From NCBI RefSeq assembly GCF_000499385.1, contig NW_013651770.1, forward strand, positions 1,174-15,890: a stretch of DNA of 14,717 nt, written 5' to 3'. The stretch is from Eimeria necatrix. Lineage: Eukaryota; Apicomplexa; Conoidasida; Eucoccidiorida; Eimeriidae. Numbering within the stretch: the first letter of the stretch is position 1; every line of letters starts with the position of its first letter. Of the stretch, positions 1 to 9,380 are shown piece by piece. The notes under the pieces were generated by a model. The model did no database searches, had not been told where the DNA came from, and worked only from the letters and a program-made list of their open reading frames with translations. The position numbers were made by a program, and so were the translations under genes.

Positions 1-475
1 TGCATGCACGCATGCATGCATGCATGCATGCATGCACGCATGCATGCATGCATGCGTGCATGCATGCATGCGTGCATGCAGCGCAGAAAGGGCTTTTCGA
101 GGGGTTTCCCGCGGACGCGGAGCCCGCCGCTCACTCAGTGATGCAATTAGGCCGGACTCGCAAAGAAGGCAAATGCTGCATGCATGCACGCATGCATGCA
201 TGCATGCGTGCATGCATGCGTGCATGCATGCGCGTGTGCATGCAAGTGGTCACTGATGCATGCATGCACGCACGCGTGCATGCATGCAAACAAACAGGCA
301 TGCATGTGAATGGGCGTTTGCAAGAAGGAGCCTTTGGTGCATGCATGCGTGCGGCATGCATGCATGCACTACACTGTGTACAGCCCCGCGCATGCATGCA
401 TGCGTGCATGCATGCACGCATGCATGCATGCATGCATGCATGCATGCATGCGTGCATGCGTGCATGCATGCGTGG
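1..475. repeat. TGCATGCA palindromic tandem arrays
   Basis: Tandem TGCA/TGCATGCG units fill about 1-80, 178-300 and 341-475, separated by unique stretches of 60-100 bases. Every unit is self-complementary, so both strands read alike and give Met-His-Ala-Cys style frames in all directions; none of these looks like a gene. TGCATGCA is also the known recognition sequence of one apicomplexan AP2 (ApiAP2) DNA-binding domain. The array is therefore a cluster of potential sites, but it may equally be a plain microsatellite. Confidence 0.9.
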
Positions 476-631
476 ATGGGGGGTTGGTTTTTTGGTTGTG
501 CGAAGTTGCGGGGCTTGGGGCTTTGGAGGTTTCTTTGTTTCTTTTCTTTTTGCTTCCTTAGCCCCGAAGTAGACAAATGAAAACAACAGAACTTAACTCG
601 CAAAAGCTTCAAAAACCCAAATTAGCCCGCT

Positions 632-697
632 GCATGCATGCATGCATGCATAACGCATGCATGCATGCATGCATGCACGCATGCATGCATGCATGCA
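632..697. repeat. TGCATGCA array, second block
   Basis: A further run of TGCATGCA units with one interruption near 650 (ATAACGC). It lies just left of a GC-rich unique stretch (about 700-775) in which I see no gene. Between 476 and 631 there is only T-rich and G-rich unique sequence without a convincing reading frame. Confidence 0.88.
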
Positions 698-782
698 AGT
701 CTGTAGCTTTTCGAAGTCTCTAGCGCCCAGAGGGGAAGCCGCTGCCTGGCGCCCTAGGGCGGCGCGGCCAAGGACAAAAAAG

Positions 783-836
783 TTAGGGTTTAGGGTTTAG
801 GGTTTAGGGTTTAGGGTTTAGGGTTTAGGGTTTGGG
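783..836 (+). repeat. Telomere-type (TTTAGGG)n array, interstitial
   Basis: About seven perfect TTTAGGG heptamers on the plus strand, ending in TTTGGG. TTTAGGG is the telomeric repeat of Eimeria and related coccidia. Unique sequence on both sides shows this copy is interstitial, not a chromosome end. The heptamer carries a stop in every reading frame within 21 bases, so it bounds the long minus-strand reading frame that ends here. Confidence 0.95.
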
Positions 837-1366
837 CCACACGACGGGAAGCCGCCAGTTGTTGCGGTACTTCCTGCCGGCCTGGACCAGCGGGTCGCCC
901 CAGAGGAGGCGGGCCCTGAGGAGGTCCTCGGAGGAGGCGATCCCGATCCCGATCCCGATCCCGATCCCAGGTGTGGGGTGTGGGGTTCTTGCTGCTGCTG
1001 CTGCTCGCAGCTGCGCCCACCAGGCTTCTTCGGGGGCTGCGCCCTCGGGGTGTACGTACACCCCAGCGCCCCACACTTCCCCAGCCCCCAGCTCGCTCGG
1101 CAGACACAGTCTGCTGCGCCGCAGCGCAGCAGCAGCAGCAGCAGCAGCAGCAGGACCCAGCAGCAAACGCGCTGCGCCCAGCACCTCCCCCACGCTGCGC
1201 GGGGCTGCTGCTGCTGCTGCAGCGGGTGGGGGTGCTGCTGCTGCCGCCGTTGCTGCTGCTGCTGCAGTTGCTGCTGCTGCGGCGTCTTCCGCTGCTCCTG
1301 CTGCTGTTGGGGCTGTTGCTGCTGCCTGTGCTGCTGGGACTGCTGATGCTGCCTGTGCTGCTGGGA

Positions 1367-1403
<37 letters not shown>

Positions 1404-1622
1404 AGGTGGGGATTGGGTTGTTGTTGATGGTGGGGTTGTTGTTATTGTTGGAGTTGTGGAATTTGTTGAAGTTTTTGAATTTTTTGAATTTTTTGAATTT
1501 TTTGAATTTTTTGAATTTTTTATTTTTAAATTTTCCGAAATTGTTGAAAAACTTTCTTCCTGCAATCTCCACCGCCGCCGCTTCTCAGCGCCAGAAATGC
1601 ACCCAGAGCAGCTTGCTGCTGC

Positions 1623-1680
<58 letters not shown>

Positions 1681-3050
1681 TCCGTAGTATTATTGGCACT
1701 TCCTTGCAAGGGCCCTTCGACCTCCTCAGTAGAAACCCCCAAAAGCTGCCGCAGCCTCTGACGCAGCAGCGGGTACTGCTTCTGGGGGCCCCCCTGGGGG
1801 CCCCTTTGGGGGCCCCCCTGGGGGCCCCCTTGGAAGTCCCCCTGGGGGCCCCCTTGGGGGGCCCCTGCAGGTTGGGGGCCCCCTGGAGTTTGGGGGCCCC
1901 CCTGGGGGCCCCCAACAGCGCTGTCCCCCTGGGGCCCCCCTGCAGGAGCCCCAGGGGTGAGACCCTGCAAAAGGGGGGCCCCCTGGGGCCCCCCTGAAGG
2001 GCCCCCAGGGGCCCCCTGGGCCTCCCCTTCTGTATGGCCCTGGGGGGGGCCCCTGTGGGGTCCTGGGGCCCCAGAAGCTGCTGCTGCATGCATTTGAAGG
2101 GCCCCATCTAAAAAGCCCCAAACGCCCATTGGCTGGCCTATATAAACCCCACACCATGTGGAGTTTGCCCCAGGCAATTCGCCAAAAGGAATATTTAAAG
2201 TACCCTCACAGGGGCCCCCTGGGGGGCCCCCCAGGGGGCCCCCAAGGAGACCCGCAGGGGGCCCCCCAACGGATAAGGGGGGCCCTCCAGCTGGCTCAGT
2301 AAGGGGCCCCCCACGAAGGCCCCCATTGGGGCCTTCAAGGGGGCCCCTTAGGGGCCCCTCAGGGGGCCCCCCGGGGGGGCCCAAAGGGGGCCCCCGAAAA
2401 GGTACCTCATATCGTTTGGGGGCAGCCTCACTGGCTGCTACGGGCCCCTGTGGGGGCCCCTCAGGGGCCCCCACAGAAGTCCCCACAGGGGCCCCCACAG
2501 GGGCCCCCAAAGGAACCCCCAAGGGGGCCCCCAGAGAGCCACCCCCAGAAACCGCTAAGGGGGCCCCTGTGGGGGCCCCTATGGGGGCCCCTGAGGAGCC
2601 CCCTATGGGGGCCCCCAAGGGGGTCCCTATGGGGTCCTCTAAGGGGGCCCCTAAGGGGGCCCCTAAGGGGGCCCCTAAGGGGGCCCCTAAGGGGGCCCCC
2701 AAGGGGGCCCCTAAGGGGTCTCCTAAGGGGGCCCCTGAGGGGGCCCCTAAGGGGGCCCCTAAGGGGGCCCCTGAGGGTGGAAAGGGTGTGGCGGAAGGGC
2801 CGTAAGTGCGGGCAATGAAATAAACTGGTTGGCAAAGATCATTATTGGAAAGAAGGAGTTGTTGGCTGAGTTGGTTTGGGGTGTACGTACAGCTGCGCGG
2901 GCGTGGGGTGTACGTACAGCTGCGCGGGTGTGGGGTGTATGTACAGCTTTCTCCGCGGCAGTAAGAAGAATACAAAAGTGCCAAAAGCTTTTCTTCTTTT
3001 GCATTTCTTTTTTCAAATCCAAAAGAAGACAAAAACCCCCCGAAGCTCAA
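825..3050 (-). CDS. Doubtful long low-complexity reading frame (Gly/Ala/Pro-rich, poly-Ala)
   Basis: An open frame of about 741 codons without stops. I recognise no family. Read from the N-terminal side it has a Lys-rich start, GAPLGAPLG repeats from the GGGGGCCCC array, GGPQ repeats, poly-Ala tracts from CAG triplets, KNS repeats and a final GIGIGI run. Three islands look protein-like: one around 2160-2080 (STWCGVYIGQPMGVWGF), one around 1790-1690 (YPLLRQRLRQLLGVSTEEVE) and the C-terminal end (LLWGDPLVQAGRKYRNNWR). The 9-base period of the 1477-1517 repeat keeps the frame. Against it: GC-rich repeats lack stops in most frames, and the start lies next to telomere-type repeat. It might be several exons, with a strong acceptor-like CCACCCTCAG near 2774. 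Real coding extent is unproven. Confidence 0.28.
938..968. repeat. (CGATCC)5 hexamer repeat
   Basis: Five copies of CGATCC in tandem, six bases per unit. In the minus-strand frame it reads as alternating Gly-Ile. The same GGGATCG word forms the palindrome at 7541-7574. Confidence 0.85.
1047..1064. other. Perfect 18-bp palindrome GGGGTGTACGTACACCCC
   Basis: Perfectly self-complementary around the TGTACGTACA core at 1051-1060. The core recurs at 2882, 2909, 6904 and 12744, and with one base change at 2936 and 10201. It contains two inverted GTGTAC words, which fit the GNGTAC-type target described for the AP2-G family of apicomplexan regulators. A regulatory role is inference. Confidence 0.5.
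1468..1526. repeat. 9-bp AT repeat (TTTTTGAAT)n
   Basis: GAAT occurs at 1477, 1486, 1495, 1504 and 1513, an exact 9-base period separated by T runs. On the minus strand the period equals three codons, read as Lys-Asn-Ser or Lys-Lys-Phe depending on frame. It may be protein repeat or intronic AT sequence. Confidence 0.85.
1786..2776. repeat. GGGGGCCCC palindromic array
   Basis: Dozens of GGGGGCCCC or GGGGCCCCC units, each palindromic, in three blocks (about 1786-2075, 2211-2400, 2445-2776). The last block is the most regular: 12-base units of GGGGGCCCCTAA between 2640 and 2776. It reads GAPK or GPLR on the plus strand and GAPL or GPLR on the minus strand. The same word recurs at 3712-3745, 7013-7035, 9180-9300 and 10065-10170, marking a dispersed family. 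Confidence 0.92.
2878..2951 (+). repeat. 27-bp tandem repeat carrying TGTACGTACA, three copies
   Basis: Three units start at 2878, 2905 and 2932, exactly 27 bases apart. Each begins GGGGTGTACGTACAGCTGCG; the third is TGTATGTACA and then diverges. Each copy holds the palindromic core found elsewhere in the window, which makes this the densest cluster of that core. Confidence 0.85.
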
Positions 3051-3086
3051 CGGCGCGCGCGCTGCGCCACAGAACGCAACACCGGC

Positions 3087-3298
3087 GAGGGTTTAGGGTT
3101 TAGGGTTTAGGGTTTGGGGTTTAGGGTTTGAGCCTAGGGTTTGGGGATTGCGGCTTAGGGTTTAGGGTTTGGGGTTTAGGGTTTGGGCGTTGGGCAAAGG
3201 GGCAGCAACAGAAACTCAGCGGTGAAGGGTTTAGGGTTTTGGCACTTAGACAAAGAGCAGGGAAGGCTAGGGTTTAGGGTTTAGGGTTTAGGGTTTAG
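3087..3298 (+). repeat. Degenerate telomere-type TTTAGGG arrays
   Basis: Two clusters (3087-3188 and 3227-3298) of TTTAGGG mixed with TTTGGGG variants, with a short unique stretch (about 3189-3226). Their degeneracy, compared with the perfect arrays at 783, 6292 and 11421, suggests an older insertion. No gene is seen between 3051 and 3365. Confidence 0.9.
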
Positions 3299-3365
3299 AA
3301 AACCTCGAAAAAAGCGGCAAGAGCAGAAGAAAGTAAAAAGAAGTAAAACAGAAGAAGCTTTAAGA

Positions 3366-3490
3366 GAATCAAAAGGATTAAAATGATTAAAAGAATTAAA
3401 AGAATTAAAATGATTAACAGAATTAAAACAATTAAAATAATTAAAATAATTAAAATAACTAAAATAATTAAAATAATTAAAATAATTAAA
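3366..3490. repeat. ATTAAAA-type AT repeat
   Basis: Imperfect tandem units of about nine bases, ATTAAAATA/ATTAAAAGA. On the minus strand it is T-rich and directly follows a good donor (CCCTCAG then GTGTGG, 3520-3510), so it could lie in an intron. Confidence 0.8.
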
Positions 3491-3515
3491 AAAGAGAACA
3501 TCAAAAGTCCCACAC

Positions 3516-3568
3516 CTGAGGGCTTCCGCGCCTTTGCCTCTTTGGGGGAAAGCCATGCGGTGAGGAGC

Positions 3569-3616
<48 letters not shown>

Positions 3617-3861
3617 AGCTGCTGCAGCACTTTAAGGGGGCATAATTTCGTTTTTAGCAGCAAATGATTATGCATAGAATACTTAAGAGACTTCTTTGCT
3701 GCTTTAAGTTTCTGGGGGCCCCCGGGGCCCCGCTGCGGGGGCCCCTCCTCCCCGCTGCTGCCGCCGCTGCTGCTGCTGCTGCCGCTGCTGCTGCTGCTGC
3801 CGCTGCTGCTGCTGCTGCTGCTGCTGCTGCCCAGGTCGTAGCCCCAGGGAGCCTCGAGGTC
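3516..3861 (-). CDS. Possible further 3' exons of the RBBP5-like gene (unresolved)
   Basis: Two possible exons continue the minus-strand gene. The first would run 3861-3683, after acceptor AACAAGCAG and before a weak donor GTATTC. It reads DLEAPWGYDLG, then a Ser-rich tract from CAG triplets, then a Lys-rich end. Its phase 0 start fits the phase 0 end of the exon finishing at 4597. The second would run 3570-3516, after CAG and before CCCTCAG/GTGTGG. With a phase 2 join it reads GSSPHGFPPKRQRRGSPQ, a basic nuclear-signal-like stretch. Without an intron at 3571-3682 the frame stays open and reads poly-Gln, then LLTAWLSPKEAKARKP. I do not see the last WD40 blade here, so the link is tentative. 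Confidence 0.3.
3571..3617 (-). repeat. CAG triplet tract (CAG on minus strand)
   Basis: About fifteen CTG units on the plus strand. It is either a poly-Gln coding tract or the end of a short intron, depending on how the flanking minus-strand exons are joined. Confidence 0.9.
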
Positions 3862-4015
3862 CTGCTTGTTGCTGCTGCAGGGCGGGAAATGGATATATGG
3901 TTGAATTAAACAAATCTCAGAATGCGGAGAAGACACAAAAGAAAGAAGACACAAAAAGCGGCGGTGGTCCGGCAGCAGCAGCAAAGACGAGGGCGAACGC
4001 GGCAGCCACTGCAGC

Positions 4016-4016
4016 T

Positions 4017-4061
<45 letters not shown>

Positions 4062-4062
4062 C
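4016..4062 (+). repeat. CAG triplet tract in likely intron 4
   Basis: About fifteen CAG units on the plus strand, so CTG on the sense strand of the minus-strand gene. It lies inside the presumed fourth intron of the WD40 gene. Confidence 0.9.
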
Positions 4063-4084
4063 AGCAGATGAGGGGGCTTTAAAG

Positions 4085-4596
4085 ACACGAAAAGAAGCAG
4101 AAAAAGAGATTAAATATGTTGAAAGAAATAAAAGACAAAAAGACAAAAAAGATCAAAAAGATTTAAAAGATTAAAATGATTAAAAGGATTCAAAAGATGA
4201 AACAAAAATGCCAAAAAAGATCTTCAAAGAAACTGCAAAGACAGCCAAAAAATTAAAACAAATCAGAAATGGAATCTCCAAAAATAAAAAATAAAAAAAC
4301 AAAAATTTTAAAAAGAAAAAAGGACTTTCAAAGGATTTTGAAAAGACTAAAAAGGTCTTTAAAATATTTTTAAAAAGACTTTTAAAAAGACTCTAGAAGT
4401 ACTTCAAAGGAATTTAGAAAATACTTTTGAAGTCCTTTTAAAGTTCTTTGGAAGATCTTTCAAAAGGATTTGAAGAGGCCTTCAAAAGGACTTGAAAAGA
4501 GCTTTAAAAGGGCTTTAAAATGGGCTAAAAAGTGCCAAAATTTGATTTAAAAAGTTAAAAATAAATTTAAAAAATTAAAAAAAAAATTAAAATTAC
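4085..4596. other. A-rich, strand-asymmetric stretch (likely intron 4)
   Basis: About 500 bases very rich in A on the plus strand, T on the sense strand of the WD40 gene. Degenerate AAAAGACTTTT and AAAGGACTTT words recur, each a short imperfect inverted repeat. It begins on the minus strand at the good donor GTAATT (4596). No reading frame of note was seen. It fits a long T-rich intron, but could include the end of the gene if transcription stops here. Confidence 0.6.
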
Positions 4597-4703
4597 CTGC
4601 AAAGGCAAAGGCAAAAAGGCCGTCTCCAAGTGAAGGTCTTTGCGCGAAAGCCCGCGGGGGCTGTGGGCCCCCAGACGCACAAAATATAACACCCGCTGCG
4701 ACT

Positions 4704-4749
<46 letters not shown>

Positions 4750-5037
4750 ATGATGATGAGGGAGGTGGTGGTGGTGGTGGTGAAGGTGGTGTGCTGTTAT
4801 TTGTGTTGTTGCTGCTGCTGCTGCTGCTGTGGTGCTGGTGGTGTTTGTGGTGTGGCCGCTGCTGCTGCTGCTGCTGAGGCTGCTGCTGCTGCTGCTGCTA
4901 CTGTGAGAAGCAAATGCTGCTGCAGCAGCAGCAAGAGCAGCAGCAGCAAAAGCAGCAGCAGCAACATACGCCCCGGCCCCAGCAGCAGCAGCAACAACAG
5001 CACCATGAGCCCCAGCCCAGCCGCACCAGCATCAACC

Positions 5038-5087
<50 letters not shown>

Positions 5088-5240
5088 TCACGAGCCCCTT
5101 CCTGGAAGCAACAGCAAGCCACTGCAGCAGCGGGTCCCTCGAGAAGCAGCAAACAGCAAATCTTTCCATTTTGGCTCCGCTTTGGCCGAAGCGGCCGCCC
5201 ACGGGCAGCTCAGTGTGCACTTTGAGGCTGAGGGGCTCTC

Positions 5241-5277
<37 letters not shown>

Positions 5278-5994
5278 GCTGCTCCTGCTGCCAGCAAGCC
5301 AGCTGCTGCTGCTCCAGCCCCCAGCAAGCGCGCTCCCCTGCTGCTGCTCATCTTCAGCTGTGGGGCTCTCCCCTGCAGCAACCGAGCGGCAGCAGCCCCG
5401 CAGGCACAAACGCTAGCTAGCTAGCTAGCTAGCTAGCTAGCTAGCGAGCTAGCTAGCTAGCTAGCTGCCCAGATGGCTGGCTGGCTAGCTGGCTAGCTAG
5501 CTAGCTGGAACAAGCCTGGAGAGGTAACTAGCTGGCTAGCTAAGAAGATAAACAGCAAGCTTGAAGCACGGGTACCTGGCGAGGCACTGCTGGTCCGTGG
5601 CTAGCTAGCTAGCTAGCCAGCTAGCGAGCTAGCTAGCTAGCTAGCTAGCTGGCTAGCTATTTAGCTAGCTAGCTAGTCAGCTAGCTAGCTAGCTACAGTA
5701 ATCCTTAGTTAGTCACTTAGTTATTTATATAGCTAGCTAGCTAGCTAGCTACAATGCTACCTAGTAGCTAGCTAGCTAGCTAGCTAGCTAGCTAGCTAGC
5801 TAGCTGCGCAGGCAGCTAGCTGCCTAGTTAGCTTACCTTGTAGTATATCTTTAGCTGCGGGAAGCCCTTTCTTATCCCTTGAATGAAGAAGACGCCGCGA
5901 CGTAGAAGAAGAGCCAGCAGTGCTGCTGCTGCTGCTGCTGCTGCTGTTGCTGCTGCTGTTCTGCGCGTCTTCGCTCCCTCGTGACGCCTCGTCT

Positions 5995-6040
<46 letters not shown>

Positions 6041-6141
6041 CGTCGCTGGCAGTCTCCATTTGCCTGCACCTCCAGAAGGCCTCGAGGGGGTCGCGGGTCG
6101 CGTCTTCAAGCCCTGCTGCTGCTGCGTCTGCTGCTGCTGCA

Positions 6142-6174
<33 letters not shown>

Positions 6175-6511
6175 TCGAGAGACAGCAGCACAGCAAGCTT
6201 CTCTCTCCAAGCTAGCAAAAAGGCCCCTCCCTCTTGGGCCTCCAGATGGTCAAATGCCCCAGCCCTCGCAGTGGGGAAGCGGTACCTGCCACCCAAACCC
6301 TAAACCCTAAACCCTAAACCCTAAACCCTAAACCCTAAACCCTAAACGAAGCACTGGGCTACAAATGTTCCATTCCTTGTGCACGGGATTGTCGAGGCAG
6401 CAGCAAAAGCAGGAACAGCAGAAACGGCAGTTTCAGAGCCAGAGCAGCAGCAGCAGCAGCTTGAGAAGCAGCAGCAACAATGTGAACAGCAGCAGCAGCA
6501 GCAGCAGCAGC

Positions 6512-6556
<45 letters not shown>

Positions 6557-6672
6557 ATTACCTGGCCAAGACTCTGTGGTGAAGGTCCACGACGACAATC
6601 ATCCCGCAGGGCAGCGCGAGTGCGACGAGCCACCTGCTGCCTTCCCACTCTGCTGCTGCTGCTGCTGCTGCA

Positions 6673-6706
<34 letters not shown>

Positions 6707-6826
6707 GCAGCGGCACCAGCGGCAGCCGCTTGTCTGTCTCCAGCTGCTGCCTGAAAACGCCCACGGGAAAGTCCCTGTGCAGCTGCGAGAGGGACTTGCT
6801 GGGGGACACAGCAGCAGCACGCAGCC

Positions 6827-6890
<64 letters not shown>

Positions 6891-7310
6891 CTCGCCGCTG
6901 AGGTGTACGTACACCCCGTGAGTCAGCCGCAAAGAGGCATTCGGATTGAACTGAAATAATGCATGCGCATAGCTGCTCAGCCGCAGCCTCCCCTCCACCT
7001 TTTCTGCAGATCCGGGGGGCCCCCGGGGGCCCCTGGGGTTGCCCCGCCTTAGCCGCTGCGCAGGGGCAGTTTGGCTGCGTGCAGCGCGCTCCTGCTGCTG
7101 CTGCTGCTGCTGCTCGTGCTGCTGCTCGTGGTGCTCGTGCTGCTGCCGCTGCTGCTGCTGCTGCAGTTCCTCAGAAGACGTGGGGGGCCCCTTTGTGCTG
7201 CGCGCCTCCGCCGCTGCAGCTGCAGCAGCAGCTGCAGCAGCAGCAGCAGGCCCCTCCGAGTCCCAGGAGGCCCCTCCCGCGTTGCTGCAGTCCGCGCCTC
7301 TCTCCGGCCC

Positions 7311-7353
<43 letters not shown>

Positions 7354-7634
7354 GGGGGGTGCGGGGCTGCTGCTGCAGTGAAGGCGAGGCAAGCTGCTGC
7401 GAGCTCGAAGGGCAGCAGCGAGACGCAGCGCAGCACTTGCTGCTGCGACAAGTCCAGCAGCAGCCGCAGCGGCGGCTGCTGCTGCAGCTGCAGCAAAACT
7501 TCAGCAAACAAATAAGGGCCCCTGAAGGGGGGCCGGGAGTTGGGATCGGTGGGATCGCGATCCCACCGATCCCAGCTCCGCGCCCGCAGCACGGCCCAGC
7601 CCTCCGCACTTTCCTGCACCAGGTCCTCCCTCCC

Positions 7635-7669
<35 letters not shown>

Positions 7670-7819
7670 GGCGAGGCTTGCTGCTGCTGCTGCTGGGAGC
7701 GCCGCTGCTGCTGCCGCTGGAAGCGCTGCTGCTGCTGCTGCTGCTGGGAGCGCTGCTGCTGCTGCTGCTGCTGCTGCTGGGAGCGCTGCTGCTGCTGCAG
7801 CTGCCGCTGCTGCTGCTGC

Positions 7820-7861
<42 letters not shown>

Positions 7862-8073
7862 GGGCTGGCTGGGAGTGGGGGCAGCAGGTGGGCCCGGCCC
7901 ACCTGTCTTGCAGCCAAAAAGAAGACAGCAGCAGCTCGTGCTGCTCTTTGCTGCTGAGGGCCCCCACCCGCAGCAAATGAAAAGTCTGCAGCAGCAGGGG
8001 GCCCCCCAGCAGCCTGCAGGGCAGCAGCTCCAGGCGCGCCAGACGCCGCGGGTAGGGGGCCCCCACTGCATGC

Positions 8074-8105
<32 letters not shown>

Positions 8106-8293
8106 AGCGGGGGCTCCTGCTGCTGCTGCTGCAGCGGGGGCTCCTGCTGCTGCTCCGGGTGCTGAGCTTGCGGGCGCGCTTGCTGCTGCTGCTGCTGCTT
8201 CCGCAGGGTTTGCGGGGGCTGCCTTGGGGTCCCCAGCAGCAGCAGCAGGGCATTCCCCTGCTGCTGCTGCTGCTGCTGCTGCAGATGATGCCT

Positions 8294-8324
<31 letters not shown>

Positions 8325-8435
8325 GATGGGCCGCAGCGCGAGGATCTCTACTGCCCCTGCTGCGTCCACCAAAACGAGGCAGCAATCATTGCATGCAAAA
8401 GAGACTGAAGTGCAGCGGAAGGGCGGAGGGCCGCG

Positions 8436-8477
<42 letters not shown>

Positions 8478-8544
8478 GGTTGCTCCTGTTCGTTCATCTC
8501 TTGGTGCTGTTGCTGCTGCTGCTGTTGCTGCTTGTTCATCCCCG

Positions 8545-8578
<34 letters not shown>

Positions 8579-8757
8579 AGACGGGCCCATCAGAGCAGCG
8601 GCGGCAGAGACCCAGGTGGCAGCGGTTGCAGCAGCAGCAGCAGCAGCGGATCGGCTGCAGCAGGGGGCCCCCTGCAGCAGCAGAGGGGCCCCCCAGACAC
8701 AACTCCCAGAAGGGCAGCAGGTGCCTTGTGTCCACAAGAACGATGCAGGACCCGTCT

Positions 8758-8807
<50 letters not shown>

Positions 8808-9343
8808 CTGCTGCTGCTGCTGGGTTTGCTGCTTGTCCTGCTGCTGTGCTTCTTGCTGCTGCTGCGGACGCTCCGGCTGCTGCTGCTCTTGCTGTTCCTC
8901 TGCCCCGTGCAATGCGGCTCCCGCTCCCACTGCTGCCGCTGCTGCAGCAGCAGCAGCAGCAGCTGCTGCTGCTGCTGCGGAGTCTGCTGCTGCTGCTGGG
9001 GCATTTGCTTCTGTCTTTACCTTTTTCCTGGGACCAGACCCAAAACCAAAAGTACCAGCCCTCCTGCGGGGCCCCTCAGGGGCCCCGCAGGAGGGCTGCT
9101 GCTGCTGCTGCTGCTGCTGCAGCAAATCCCCCTGCTGCTCCTCTTCTGCTGCTGCAGAGGGGCTCGAGCAGCAGGGCCTCAGGCCCGCGGGGGCCCCCTG
9201 GGCTGGGGGCCCTTCTGGGGGCCCTTCTGGGGGCCCCCCAAGGGGGCCCCCAGGGGGGCCCCCAGGGAGCTCTTCAGGGGGCCCCCCAGGGGGCCCTTCA
9301 GGCGGCCCGGCTGCCTCGGGTGCGCGGGATGGGGGACCGCCGC

Positions 9344-9380
<37 letters not shown>

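Noticed and set aside
12..612. Overlapping open frames on both strands rich in Met-His-Ala-Cys
   Set aside because: They are translations of the self-complementary TGCA repeat and appear in several frames at once; no independent coding signal.
783..836. A true chromosome end
   Set aside because: TTTAGGG arrays are short and flanked by unique sequence on both sides, and occur in both orientations in the window; they are interstitial.
2139..2160. TATATAAA after an ATTGG word, followed by an ATG on the plus strand at 2155
   Set aside because: It looks like a textbook promoter, but such elements are not typical of apicomplexans, the downstream plus-strand frame is only about 48 codons, and the site lies in a protein-like part of the minus-strand frame.
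2158..2805. Plus-strand GAPKGAPK frame
   Set aside because: It is the complement of the GGGGGCCCC array, begins at GTG, and has no non-repeat conserved part.
4750..5424. Plus-strand poly-Cys/Ala/Ser frame across 4750-5424
   Set aside because: It overlaps minus-strand exon 3, whose phase, splice sites and WD40-like sequence agree with its neighbours, and most of the plus frame is triplet repeat.
7071..8165. Long plus-strand poly-Leu and poly-Ala frames, also 8075-9535
   Set aside because: Shadows of CAG tracts in the minus-strand WD40 exon, which has recognisable non-repeat blades in its own frame.
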